From Polyangium sp. 15x6 (GTDB lineage: Bacteria; Myxococcota_A; Polyangia; Polyangiales; Polyangiaceae): 64,000 nt of DNA. The notes under the pieces were generated by a model. It had not been told where the DNA came from and did no database searches. It saw only the letters and a list, made by a program, of their open reading frames with translations. The DNA lies in assembly GCF_029960785.1 (NCBI RefSeq), contig NZ_JASBQE010000009.1, forward strand, positions 62,001 to 126,000, written 5' to 3'. The position numbers were made by a program, and so were the translations under genes. This document shows positions 42,414 to 49,753 of the stretch, in pieces. Each line of letters begins with the position of its first letter. Positions within the stretch are counted from its first letter, which is position 1.

Positions 42414-42642
42414 TTCGCAGGACCTTTCCTGGCGTGAAGACCGTCGACGAATCCACCGCTACCAGGAAATTCTGCAGTCCTCAAGCCTCTTACCATAATT
42501 TTACAATATGGGAAGCGTCGTGAGCACGGTCGCGCACGTTCTATGAGTTCTCTCCACGGTCGCGCTCGCTTTCGGTGGAGAATCGCCGTACCATGCGCGT
42601 GCTCCGCATCACGGAGATACTTCCTTACTCACGAGGTCACCC

Positions 42643-43830
42643 ATGAATGCTTCGCATGACTTTCGCCGGAACCTCGCGCGTCGCCTCCTCGCGCTCGTCG
42701 CCGCCGCGCTCCCCCTCACGATGAGCGCGCTCTCGGGCTGCGTGGTGCAAGAATCCACGGGCGGCGATTGCCCGGAGGCCGCCCCGAAGCACGCGTGTTT
42801 CGCTTGGCCCCAGGATTCCGGCGCCGTGGGCAGCGGGGGCGCGGGCGGAAGCGGCGGCAGCGGAGGCGCTGGCGGCGCGGGCGGCGCCGGGGGAGGCGCC
42901 CCCGTGATGTGTCCCGCGCAGGCCGAAGCGAAGTCGATCCTCGACCAACAAACCGCCGGGATGCACACGATGGAATCGGACGGCACGCTCCAGAATGGTC
43001 AGTGCTGTTACGATACGCTCTTCAAGCCCTTGTGTATCGGGGGTCGCCCCTTCCTCGTGAACGACGCGCCCCGCACGGCCGAGCCCGTCCGCGGCGCCTT
43101 CGCGTCGGGCGCGCGCAGCCCGGAGGCGATGGCTCCGAACATCGACGATCTCTCCGCGGACGAGCGCGCCCTGCTCGCGGCGGCATGGACGCGCGATGGG
43201 CTCTTCGAGCATGCGTCCGTCGCCTCCTTCGGACGGTTTGCCCTGGAGCTGCTCGCCGTGGGCGCCCCGGCGGATCTCGTCACGCGGGCGCATCGAGCCG
43301 CGGAGGACGAGGTGCGCCACGCGGAGCTCTGTTTTGCGCTCGCCTCGAATTACGCCGGGGAAGCCAGGGCCCCGGGGCCGTTCCCCTTCGAGGGGCGCAT
43401 CGATATTTGCGCCGATCTCGCCTCGGTCGCCGCGCGCGCCGCGCGGGAAGGTTGTATTGGAGAAACGATCGCCGCGGCCGTCGCCGCCGAGCAGCTCGCG
43501 GCCGCCACGGATCCGGCCGTGCACGCGGTCCTCCGGCTCATCGCCGAGGACGAGGCGCGCCACGCCGAGCTCGCATGGCGCACGGTGGCCTGGGCCGTGC
43601 GCGTGGGCGGCGATGCGGTGCGCGCGGCCGTCCTCGAGGTCTTCGCGGCGCTCGGGCAAGGCGCGCCCGGCGAGCGAACGCCGAGTGATCCGCGCCTCGC
43701 GGCGCATGGCCGGCTCGGCGAGGCCGAGGTGCAGGAGGTGGCCCGACGCGCGACGGTCGAGGTCGTTTTGCCCGCGGTGCGGCTCTTCGTGGAGCGGCTC
43801 GGCGGCGGCGAGATTCGCGCGGAGGCTTGA
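42643..43830 (+). CDS. Ferritin-like domain lipoprotein
   Basis: The 395-residue protein has a signal peptide ending in the lipobox ALSGC, a Gly/Ser linker (GSGGAGGSGGSGGAGGAGG) at about 65-85, a short Cys-containing segment, and from about 175 a four-helix ferritin-like domain. Metal-ligand motifs are visible: LFEHASVASFG, EDEVRHAEL, GETIAAAVAAEQL and EDEARHAEL, which give the paired E and ExxH ligands of a di-iron site. An exported, lipid-anchored di-iron protein is unusual, and iron handling or oxidant scavenging is plausible. The start ATG 42643 has GAGG 8 nt upstream. The DoxX-like gene follows 32 bp downstream. Confidence 0.86.
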   Translation: MNASHDFRRNLARRLLALVAAALPLTMSALSGCVVQESTGGDCPEAAPKHACFAWPQDSGAVGSGGAGGSGGSGGAGGAGGAGGGAPVMCPAQAEAKSILDQQTAGMHTMESDGTLQNGQCCYDTLFKPLCIGGRPFLVNDAPRTAEPVRGAFASGARSPEAMAPNIDDLSADERALLAAAWTRDGLFEHASVASFGRFALELLAVGAPADLVTRAHRAAEDEVRHAELCFALASNYAGEARAPGPFPFEGRIDICADLASVAARAAREGCIGETIAAAVAAEQLAAATDPAVHAVLRLIAEDEARHAELAWRTVAWAVRVGGDAVRAAVLEVFAALGQGAPGERTPSDPRLAAHGRLGEAEVQEVARRATVEVVLPAVRLFVERLGGGEIRAEA

Positions 43831-43862
43831 CGGGGTCCGCCGAGCGCTCGAAAAGAGGGCGA

Positions 43863-44297
43863 ATGGCCCCCGCCGATCGTCCCGCCGAACCCGCGCCGCC
43901 CGAGAGCCGCGTGAAGGTCGCCCTCCGCATCGTCCTCGCCCTGGCCATGATCGGGGTCGGCGTCCTGCATTTCACGTCCCCCGAGCCTTTCGTGCGCATC
44001 GTCCCCGCGGCCCTGCCCGCGCCGCTCGCGCTCGTGTACGTGAGCGGGGTGGCCGAGATTGCCGGAGGCGTGGGCCTCTTGATCCCGCGGCTCCGGCGCG
44101 CGGCGGGCATCGGCCTCATGGCCCTCTACGTCGCGGTTTTCCCGGCAAACATCAACATGGCGATCCACAACATCTCGATCGGCGAGGACCCCGTGCCGGA
44201 ATGGGCGCTCTGGGCCCGGCTTCCATTTCAGATCGTGTTCATCGCCTGGGCTTACTGGGTCGGCGTGCGTTCGCGTCCGGGTCACATTTCCAGGTGA
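43863..44297 (+). CDS. DoxX-like membrane protein
   Basis: The 144-residue protein has four predicted membrane helices (VALRIVLALAMIGVGVLHF, LALVYVSGVAEIAGGVGLLI, GIGLMALYVAVFPANINMAI, LPFQIVFIAWAYWVGV). Its sequence style matches DoxX-family proteins, including the G-V-L-H-F turn after helix 1 and the P-A-N-I-N-M stretch. Members are linked to redox or thiosulfate metabolism, but this one's role is unknown. I chose ATG 43863 (MAPADRP), preceded by GAGGG; TTG 43827, overlapping the upstream stop, has a poorly spaced ribosome site. It is probably co-transcribed with the ferritin-like lipoprotein gene. Confidence 0.85.
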   Translation: MAPADRPAEPAPPESRVKVALRIVLALAMIGVGVLHFTSPEPFVRIVPAALPAPLALVYVSGVAEIAGGVGLLIPRLRRAAGIGLMALYVAVFPANINMAIHNISIGEDPVPEWALWARLPFQIVFIAWAYWVGVRSRPGHISR

Positions 44298-44310
44298 CCC
44301 ATGGCATCGC

Positions 44311-47043
44311 TCAGCGTGTCCCGAGCCCGAGCTTCTTCCGCAGCCGCGGCGTCTCGCGCTCGCGCACCGCAATGCACTGATTCGCCTGCTCTTCGAGCGC
44401 CGCGAGCTTCTTCGGGCTCACGTCCACGGTCTCGAAGATCGCCTTGAAGACCTTGAGCGCGTCGTCCCGCGTCACCGGATCACACGCCTCGCCCACCGCG
44501 CTCGAGAGCTCGAGCAAGAGCCCTCCGCCGAACCGAGGCGCGAGCTCGGGGCCACGCGCGCGGATCCATCCAAGGGACGTCGACAAGGTCTCCGGCGCGC
44601 GCGCCGATTCGTGGAACGCGCGGGCGAACTCGTGCGCCCGCAGCTCGCCGGCCCGCGCGATGTCGAGGCCCCGGCCGAGCTCCGCCGGATCGCCGATCCT
44701 CCCGATCGCCCGCGCCGCGATGACCCGCTCCTCCGGCGTCGCCGCGAGCCGCACCGCGTCCCGTAGCGCTTGCAGCCGCTCGTCGCCGCCGGTCCGCGCG
44801 GCCACGAGCAGCGCGACCGCCGTCGTGTCCGCGTCGAGCGCCCGCGGATCGTCGAGGTACGCCGTCGCGCGCGAGGCCGCTTGCCGGAGCGTCCACGGCT
44901 CCTCCGCGAGCACGCCGAGCGCTTCGAGCACGGCCACGCGGGCGAGGCGCGTGGCCTCGTCGTCCTGCTTGCGTGTCGCCCACCCGAGCTCCTTGCCGAG
45001 CGGAAGGAACAGCGAACCGACGAAGCGACCGAGCGCCTCGCGGGACCCCGAGTCCGGCAGCACCACGCGGATCCAGCGCAGGCTCTCCGTCATCTCGGCG
45101 AGCACCGCGGGGTGCCGCTCGCCCCGCAGCGACGAGAGCAGCTCGAGCAGCGCATCCGCCCCGAGCTCCCCGCTTCGCACGAGCGCGAGCGCGTTCGCCA
45201 CGAGGCCCACGCGCTCCGTCGGCGCGAGCTTCTTCGCGACCTTCGCGAGCGCGTCCCACGAGGCGCGCGGCAGCGTGAACCGGTAGTAGCCGCGCTCGTC
45301 CGCGTTCGGATGGACCCACGAAGGGCAGCCGCGCCGCGGCAGCTCCAGCGTCAGGCGATCGGAGAGCAGCCCGCACACCGGCGCCGCTGCGCCCTCGTAC
45401 GCGACGCACGCAGGCACGACGAACGCCCGCGGCTCCTCGCCGCCCGCGCCCGGCCGCGAGGCCGGCGGCGTGAGCGCGAGCGAGACGCGCGGCGGTTTTT
45501 CCGCCTCGCAGGTGAGCTCGGCGCGCACGAAGGGCACGCCCGTGCGTTCGAGGAACGGGCGCGCGACAGCCGCGACGTCCTTGCCCGACGCCTCGGCCAG
45601 CGCCGCGAGCAAGACGTCCGTCGACGCCGTGCCATGCGCATGCGCGGACGTGTGCGCGGCGAGGCCCTTCCGCATCACGTCTTCCCCGAGCCACCCTTCG
45701 AGCATCCGCACGAGGCTCGCGCCCTTCTCGTAGGTGATCGCGTCGAAGATGTCCTCGGCGTCGCCCGTGCTCACCACGGGCGCGCGCACGGCGCGCGACG
45801 AGGGCAGCTCGTCGAGCTTCATCGCGAGGTGCTTGTCCCGCACGGCCGACGCGGCGGCGCCCGTGTCCTTCGTGATCGTGTCGATGACCTTCGCCGTCAT
45901 CCACGTCGCGAGGCCCTCGTTGAGCCAGAGATCGTCCCACCACGGCGGCCCGACGAGGTTGCCGAACCACTGATGTGAGAGCTCGTGCGCCACGATCGAC
46001 GCCATCTCCTGCAAGCCCACCGCCGACGCCGCGTCGGGGTCGAGCAGCGCCAGATCCTCGCGGAGCGTCACGAGCCCCGGGTGCTCCATCGCCGCGGCCA
46101 TGAGATCCGGGACCGCCACGAGATCGAGCTTGCGGTACGGATACGCGCGACCGAAGAAGCCCGCGAGCATCGCGAGCTCGCGCGCCGCCGTGTCGAGCAC
46201 GAGCTCGCCGAGCTTCGCTTTGCCGCGCGTCGTGACGAGGCGCAGGCGCACGGGTTCCTTTTGACCACCAACGTTCGTCTTCGCCTCGCGGACCTCGAAC
46301 GGCCCCACCGCGAGCGCCACGAGGTACGTCGGGAGCGGCTCCGTCGTTGCAAAGGCAAACGTCTCGTGCGCGGCGTCCGGCGAGGCCGTCCGGCTGGTCT
46401 CCGGCGCGTTCGACAGCGCGAGCTGGCCCTTCGGCACCGTCACCTTCACGTCGAACGGCACCTTGAAGCCGGGCTCGTCGAAGCACGGGAAGACACGCCG
46501 CGCGTCGACGGGTTCGAACTGCGTGAACGCGTACGACGCGCCCGCGTCCTCGACGCGGAACAGGCCCGCGGTGCCCTCGCCGAAGGGCGCGACGTAGGTG
46601 ATCTCGATCGACGCGCGCCCCACGGGCAGCGGCTTTTCGAACGCGAGCACGAGCTCGTTCGGCGTCGTCTGCCCCGCGCTCGGCCGCGTCGAGGTCCGCG
46701 CCGGGCGCCGCTCGTTGCCGACGACCACCTGCGCGCGCCGCAGATCGATCTCGGCCGCGTGCAGCACCACGTGCGACGTCGGGCGCGGGATCTCCACGTC
46801 GATCGTGACCTCGCCCGTGAAGCGCGGCTCCTTCGGGTTCACCCAGAGCGAGAGCGCGTAACGGAGCGGCCGCGCCGTGTCCGGCAGGCGGCCGTTCGCG
46901 AGCGTCGGCGGCGGCTTCGGCGCCTGCTCCGTGGCCGTCGCCGCGGGCTCGACGCGGAAGACCGGCGCGTTCGGGATGCAGCCCGCGAGGGCGAGCACGA
47001 CGAAGGGCAGGGCGAGCCGCGCTCCGCGAGACCAAGCAAGCAT
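44311..47043 (-). CDS. M1-family metallo-aminopeptidase lipoprotein
   Basis: The 910-residue protein has the lipobox LALAGC (Cys22), so it is exported and lipidated. It has the M1 layout: an N-terminal beta domain, the catalytic domain with zinc site HELSH (353-357) and E376 (LWLNEG) at the exact HExxH-x18-E spacing, and a C-terminal helical ARM-like domain. The exopeptidase motif, GAMEN in typical aminopeptidases, reads AAAMEHPG (316-323), so Asn is replaced by His. This may change N-terminal substrate binding. It would trim peptides in the periplasm or outside the cell. It is the last gene of a three-gene minus-strand run. Confidence 0.93.
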   Translation of the reverse strand: MLAWSRGARLALPFVVLALAGCIPNAPVFRVEPAATATEQAPKPPPTLANGRLPDTARPLRYALSLWVNPKEPRFTGEVTIDVEIPRPTSHVVLHAAEIDLRRAQVVVGNERRPARTSTRPSAGQTTPNELVLAFEKPLPVGRASIEITYVAPFGEGTAGLFRVEDAGASYAFTQFEPVDARRVFPCFDEPGFKVPFDVKVTVPKGQLALSNAPETSRTASPDAAHETFAFATTEPLPTYLVALAVGPFEVREAKTNVGGQKEPVRLRLVTTRGKAKLGELVLDTAARELAMLAGFFGRAYPYRKLDLVAVPDLMAAAMEHPGLVTLREDLALLDPDAASAVGLQEMASIVAHELSHQWFGNLVGPPWWDDLWLNEGLATWMTAKVIDTITKDTGAAASAVRDKHLAMKLDELPSSRAVRAPVVSTGDAEDIFDAITYEKGASLVRMLEGWLGEDVMRKGLAAHTSAHAHGTASTDVLLAALAEASGKDVAAVARPFLERTGVPFVRAELTCEAEKPPRVSLALTPPASRPGAGGEEPRAFVVPACVAYEGAAAPVCGLLSDRLTLELPRRGCPSWVHPNADERGYYRFTLPRASWDALAKVAKKLAPTERVGLVANALALVRSGELGADALLELLSSLRGERHPAVLAEMTESLRWIRVVLPDSGSREALGRFVGSLFLPLGKELGWATRKQDDEATRLARVAVLEALGVLAEEPWTLRQAASRATAYLDDPRALDADTTAVALLVAARTGGDERLQALRDAVRLAATPEERVIAARAIGRIGDPAELGRGLDIARAGELRAHEFARAFHESARAPETLSTSLGWIRARGPELAPRFGGGLLLELSSAVGEACDPVTRDDALKVFKAIFETVDVSPKKLAALEEQANQCIAVRERETPRLRKKLGLGTR

Positions 47044-47075
47044 CGATCGAACGTTCGCCGCGCGGCGCGGCCCGG

Positions 47076-48167
47076 TCAAGCGGCAGGCTCCGGCGCGCCC
47101 CGGAACCCGAGCGCCCGCGCCTGCGCCGGGCCCGTGTCCTTGCGGCGCCAGAGCACCGCGTCGAGCACGTAATGCGTGGCCTGCGGCAGCGCGAGCAGAG
47201 GCACGACGAGCGCCCGCGCCGAGGGCCCGAGCAGCGGCGCCTCGCGCATCCCGCCGAAGAGCGAGGGTCTGTCGTGCCAGACCAGCCGATCCCAGAGCGC
47301 CTCCTCGGCGAACGCGAGCGCGAGCGCCGCCGCGGCGAACGCGAGCACGCCGCCTGCCGCGATCCGCGCGACGAGCCCCGCGGGAGCCTCGCGCGCCCGC
47401 TCCCGCGTGTACGCCCAGAGCAGCGCCATGTACGGGATCCCGTGCACGAGCACGTTCGTCACGGTGAACTGGAAGTCCGAGTTCGTCGCGACGATCCCGG
47501 AGAACCACGTGATCGCCGTCGTCGCCACCACGAGGTGCTTGCCCGGGTTCCGCGGCCCGCCCCGCCGCGAAACGATGACGGCGCGCGCGACGTACGCGAC
47601 GAGCAGCGCGGCCCAGACGACGCCTGCGGGCACGACGAGCGCGCGGAGCCACGGCGCGGTCACGAAGTCGTCCTCGACGAACCATCGGAACGCGCGCGGC
47701 AGGTGGGCGTGCCAGTAGAGCAGCGGGAAGCAGGTCGACGCGTAGATCGTGGCGTCGTCGAGCGCGCGTCCGAGCCGCGAGCGCTCGCCGGCGCGCGCCC
47801 GGTAGATCGCCACCCAGCCCGCTTGTTGCCGCACGAAGTGGAGCACCGCCACGTACGCGAGCACGCGCCAGAAGAGCCGCTCGGACGTGGCGTGGAGCAG
47901 CGCGCCCGCGGCCCAGCACGCGAGCGGCGTGGCCACGTAGAGCGCGCGGCGCTTGCGGAGCTCTTCGCGATCGAAGTACGTCCGGAAGAACGTCGTGTGG
48001 ACGTGCGCGACATCGACGGCGAGCACGAACGTGATCCACCCCCAGAGCGGCAGCGCGCCCTCGTCGCTCAGCGCGGGTGCGAGCGCGGCGAGCGCGAGCG
48101 CGAGCGCCGCGGACCCGCCGAAGACGGCCACGTCGACGCGCGCGCCCCAGATCCAGGGCCCGTTCAC
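47076..48167 (-). CDS. Multi-pass membrane protein with conserved-looking His motifs
   Basis: The 363-residue protein has about eight hydrophobic helices. Polar residues sit in or beside them in a regular way: DVAHVHTTFFRTYFDREE, VLHFVRQQAGW, LLYWHAHLP, NVLVHGIPYMALLW and the C-terminal ATHYVLDAVLWRR. Several His near helix ends could bind metal or a quinone, as in membrane desaturases or dioxygenases, but I do not recognise the family. It starts at GTG 48167 with GAGCGCCTC upstream, 30 bp behind the DUF350 gene, and is followed 32 bp later by the M1 peptidase gene. Confidence 0.8.
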   Translation of the reverse strand: MNGPWIWGARVDVAVFGGSAALALALAALAPALSDEGALPLWGWITFVLAVDVAHVHTTFFRTYFDREELRKRRALYVATPLACWAAGALLHATSERLFWRVLAYVAVLHFVRQQAGWVAIYRARAGERSRLGRALDDATIYASTCFPLLYWHAHLPRAFRWFVEDDFVTAPWLRALVVPAGVVWAALLVAYVARAVIVSRRGGPRNPGKHLVVATTAITWFSGIVATNSDFQFTVTNVLVHGIPYMALLWAYTRERAREAPAGLVARIAAGGVLAFAAAALALAFAEEALWDRLVWHDRPSLFGGMREAPLLGPSARALVVPLLALPQATHYVLDAVLWRRKDTGPAQARALGFRGAPEPAA

Positions 48168-48197
48168 GAGGCGCTCGGGGACCTCCTCGGCCCTCCC

Positions 48198-48419
48198 CTA
48201 GCCGTGGATGGCCGCGGCGATGATCCAGGAGAGCCCGAGGATCACCGAGCCGATCACGATCGCGAGGGCGGTGTTCTGGTCCTCCTCGATCTCCTTGCGG
48301 ATCGAGAACGGCGTCACCTTCGTGATGATGAAGAACGCCACGGCGAAGACGACGAGCCCGATCACCACGAAGATCAGCGTGGCGATCGAGGCCTTGAGCA
48401 GCTGCGAAATGTCGAGCAT
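48198..48419 (-). CDS. DUF350-like small membrane protein
   Basis: The 73-residue protein has two hydrophobic helices, LIFVVIGLVVFAVAFFIITK and ALAIVIGSVILGLSWIIAAA. They are joined by the polar loop VTPFSIRKEIEEDQN, whose charged E-I-E-E-D-Q-N-x-A pattern is typical of DUF350 (YjfL-type) proteins. The family function is not established. It is probably the first gene of the operon with the His-rich membrane protein and the M1 peptidase. A divergent hydrolase gene begins 111 bp away. Confidence 0.85.
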   Translation of the reverse strand: MLDISQLLKASIATLIFVVIGLVVFAVAFFIITKVTPFSIRKEIEEDQNTALAIVIGSVILGLSWIIAAAIHG

Positions 48420-48529
48420 CGATGCTCTCCCGAGGGCCCGGAAGGGCCGTGCCGGCAGGGTAAGGGAAGACGGGCCCCGCTGGGAAGCCTCGACGTCGTG
48501 GGCGTAAGCGGCTACCTCCTCCGAGGACC

Positions 48530-49342
48530 ATGGGCATCGCGCGGATCGGCGACGTCGACATTCATTACGACACCTTCGGCGAGGCCGGCCCGGCCGTGTT
48601 GCTCGTCATGGGCCTCGGCTCGCGGGGTGACAACTGGACGGCCATTTCGCGCGCCCTCGCCGGCCGCGGCTTCCGCGCGATCCAGTTCGACAACCGCGAC
48701 GTCGGCCGCTCCTCGCGTTTCCCGGGCGGGAGCTACGAGATCGCCGACATGGCCAAGGATGCCGTGGGGCTCCTCGACCACCTCGGCATCGGCGAGGCGC
48801 GGCTCGTCGGCATTTCGATGGGCGGCATGATCGCGCAGGAGCTCGCCGTGCGTTTCCCCGAGCGTTTCTCGCGCCTCGTGCTCCTCGCGACCTGGGCCGG
48901 CGGCGACCTCGCGAAGAAGGCCGAAGGCGCGATCCTCTCCGAGCTCGCCTCGCTCGCCGGCGGCGACGATCGCGCGGCGGCCGAGGCGCGCCTCGCCGCG
49001 TTTTATCGCGCCATCACGGGCCCCGCGTTCGTCCAGAAGAACCCCGAGATCCTCGACATGGCCATCGCGTTCGCGCTCGAAGGCGCGCCCGAGGTGGACG
49101 GTCTCCTGCGGCAGATCCAGGCGATCAGTCGGTTCTCCATCTGGGATCGCCTCGGCGACGTCCGCGTGCCGACCCTCGTCGTGCACGGCGACGCCGATCC
49201 GCTCATTCCGTACGAGAATGGCGAGCTCCTCGCGCGGCGGATTCCGGGCGCGCGGCTCCGCACGCTGCGCGGCGTGGGGCACCTCGTGCCGCTGGAGGCG
49301 CCGCTCGAAACCTACGGCGCGCTGCTCGATTTTTTATCCTGA
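48530..49342 (+). CDS. Alpha/beta hydrolase
   Basis: The 270-residue cytoplasmic-type hydrolase has the full catalytic set: LLVMGLGSRGDNW for the oxyanion loop, FDNRDVGRSS, nucleophile Ser96 in GISMGGM, Asp in VHGDADPLIPY and His in GVGHLVPLE. It falls in the large group near esterases and epoxide or lactone hydrolases (TesD/bpoC-like). The substrate cannot be read. The start is ATG 48530, and it is divergent from the DUF350 gene. The C-terminus (YGALLDFLS) is complete. Confidence 0.93.
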   Translation: MGIARIGDVDIHYDTFGEAGPAVLLVMGLGSRGDNWTAISRALAGRGFRAIQFDNRDVGRSSRFPGGSYEIADMAKDAVGLLDHLGIGEARLVGISMGGMIAQELAVRFPERFSRLVLLATWAGGDLAKKAEGAILSELASLAGGDDRAAAEARLAAFYRAITGPAFVQKNPEILDMAIAFALEGAPEVDGLLRQIQAISRFSIWDRLGDVRVPTLVVHGDADPLIPYENGELLARRIPGARLRTLRGVGHLVPLEAPLETYGALLDFLS

Positions 49343-49381
49343 CGTGGCTCGGCTCGCCTGGGCGGATCGCTGGTCCGTCCC

Positions 49382-49630
49382 ATGCATCGCCGCCCCTGCA
49401 TGGTAGATACACGCACGGATGGGATGTCGGGGCTGGCGTGGGTGGCGATGGTCCTCGTGATCGTCGGCGCCCTGAACTGGGCGCTCGTGGGGCTCTTCGA
49501 CTGGAACCTCGTGGCCGCTCTTTTCGGGACGTTCTCGGCGCTCACGCGCATCGTGTACGTGCTCGTGGGCCTCTCGGGTCTGTATTTGATTTTCCTCTCG
49601 ACGCGGCTCGTGCAACGGCCAAGAGCCTGA
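49382..49630 (+). CDS. DUF378-like small membrane protein
   Basis: The protein has two membrane helices with the family pattern VIVGALNWALVGLFDWNLV and RIVYVLVGLSGLYLIF, typical of DUF378 proteins of about 70 residues. Function is not established for the family. The start is uncertain: ATG 49382 is the longest, while ATG 49400 or ATG 49424 (MSGLAWVAM) would give the usual short N-terminus. It follows the hydrolase gene by 39 bp on the same strand. Confidence 0.85.
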   Translation: MHRRPCMVDTRTDGMSGLAWVAMVLVIVGALNWALVGLFDWNLVAALFGTFSALTRIVYVLVGLSGLYLIFLSTRLVQRPRA

Positions 49631-49753
49631 CGGCGGAGCGAGCACGCAATCGCCCGTGATCCCTCACGAAAATCTCTGGACAAGCGCGGCTGTCCAGGTT
49701 TCGATGCCCGACGTTTGTGCGCTGCACGGAGCAGCCCACGAGGAGGTCGGAGC

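Noticed and set aside
42538-42580. A 7-bp inverted repeat (TCTCCAC/GTGGAGA) before the ferritin-like gene
   Set aside because: The 17-nt loop, lack of a T-run and position upstream of a start make it neither a good terminator nor a clear operator.
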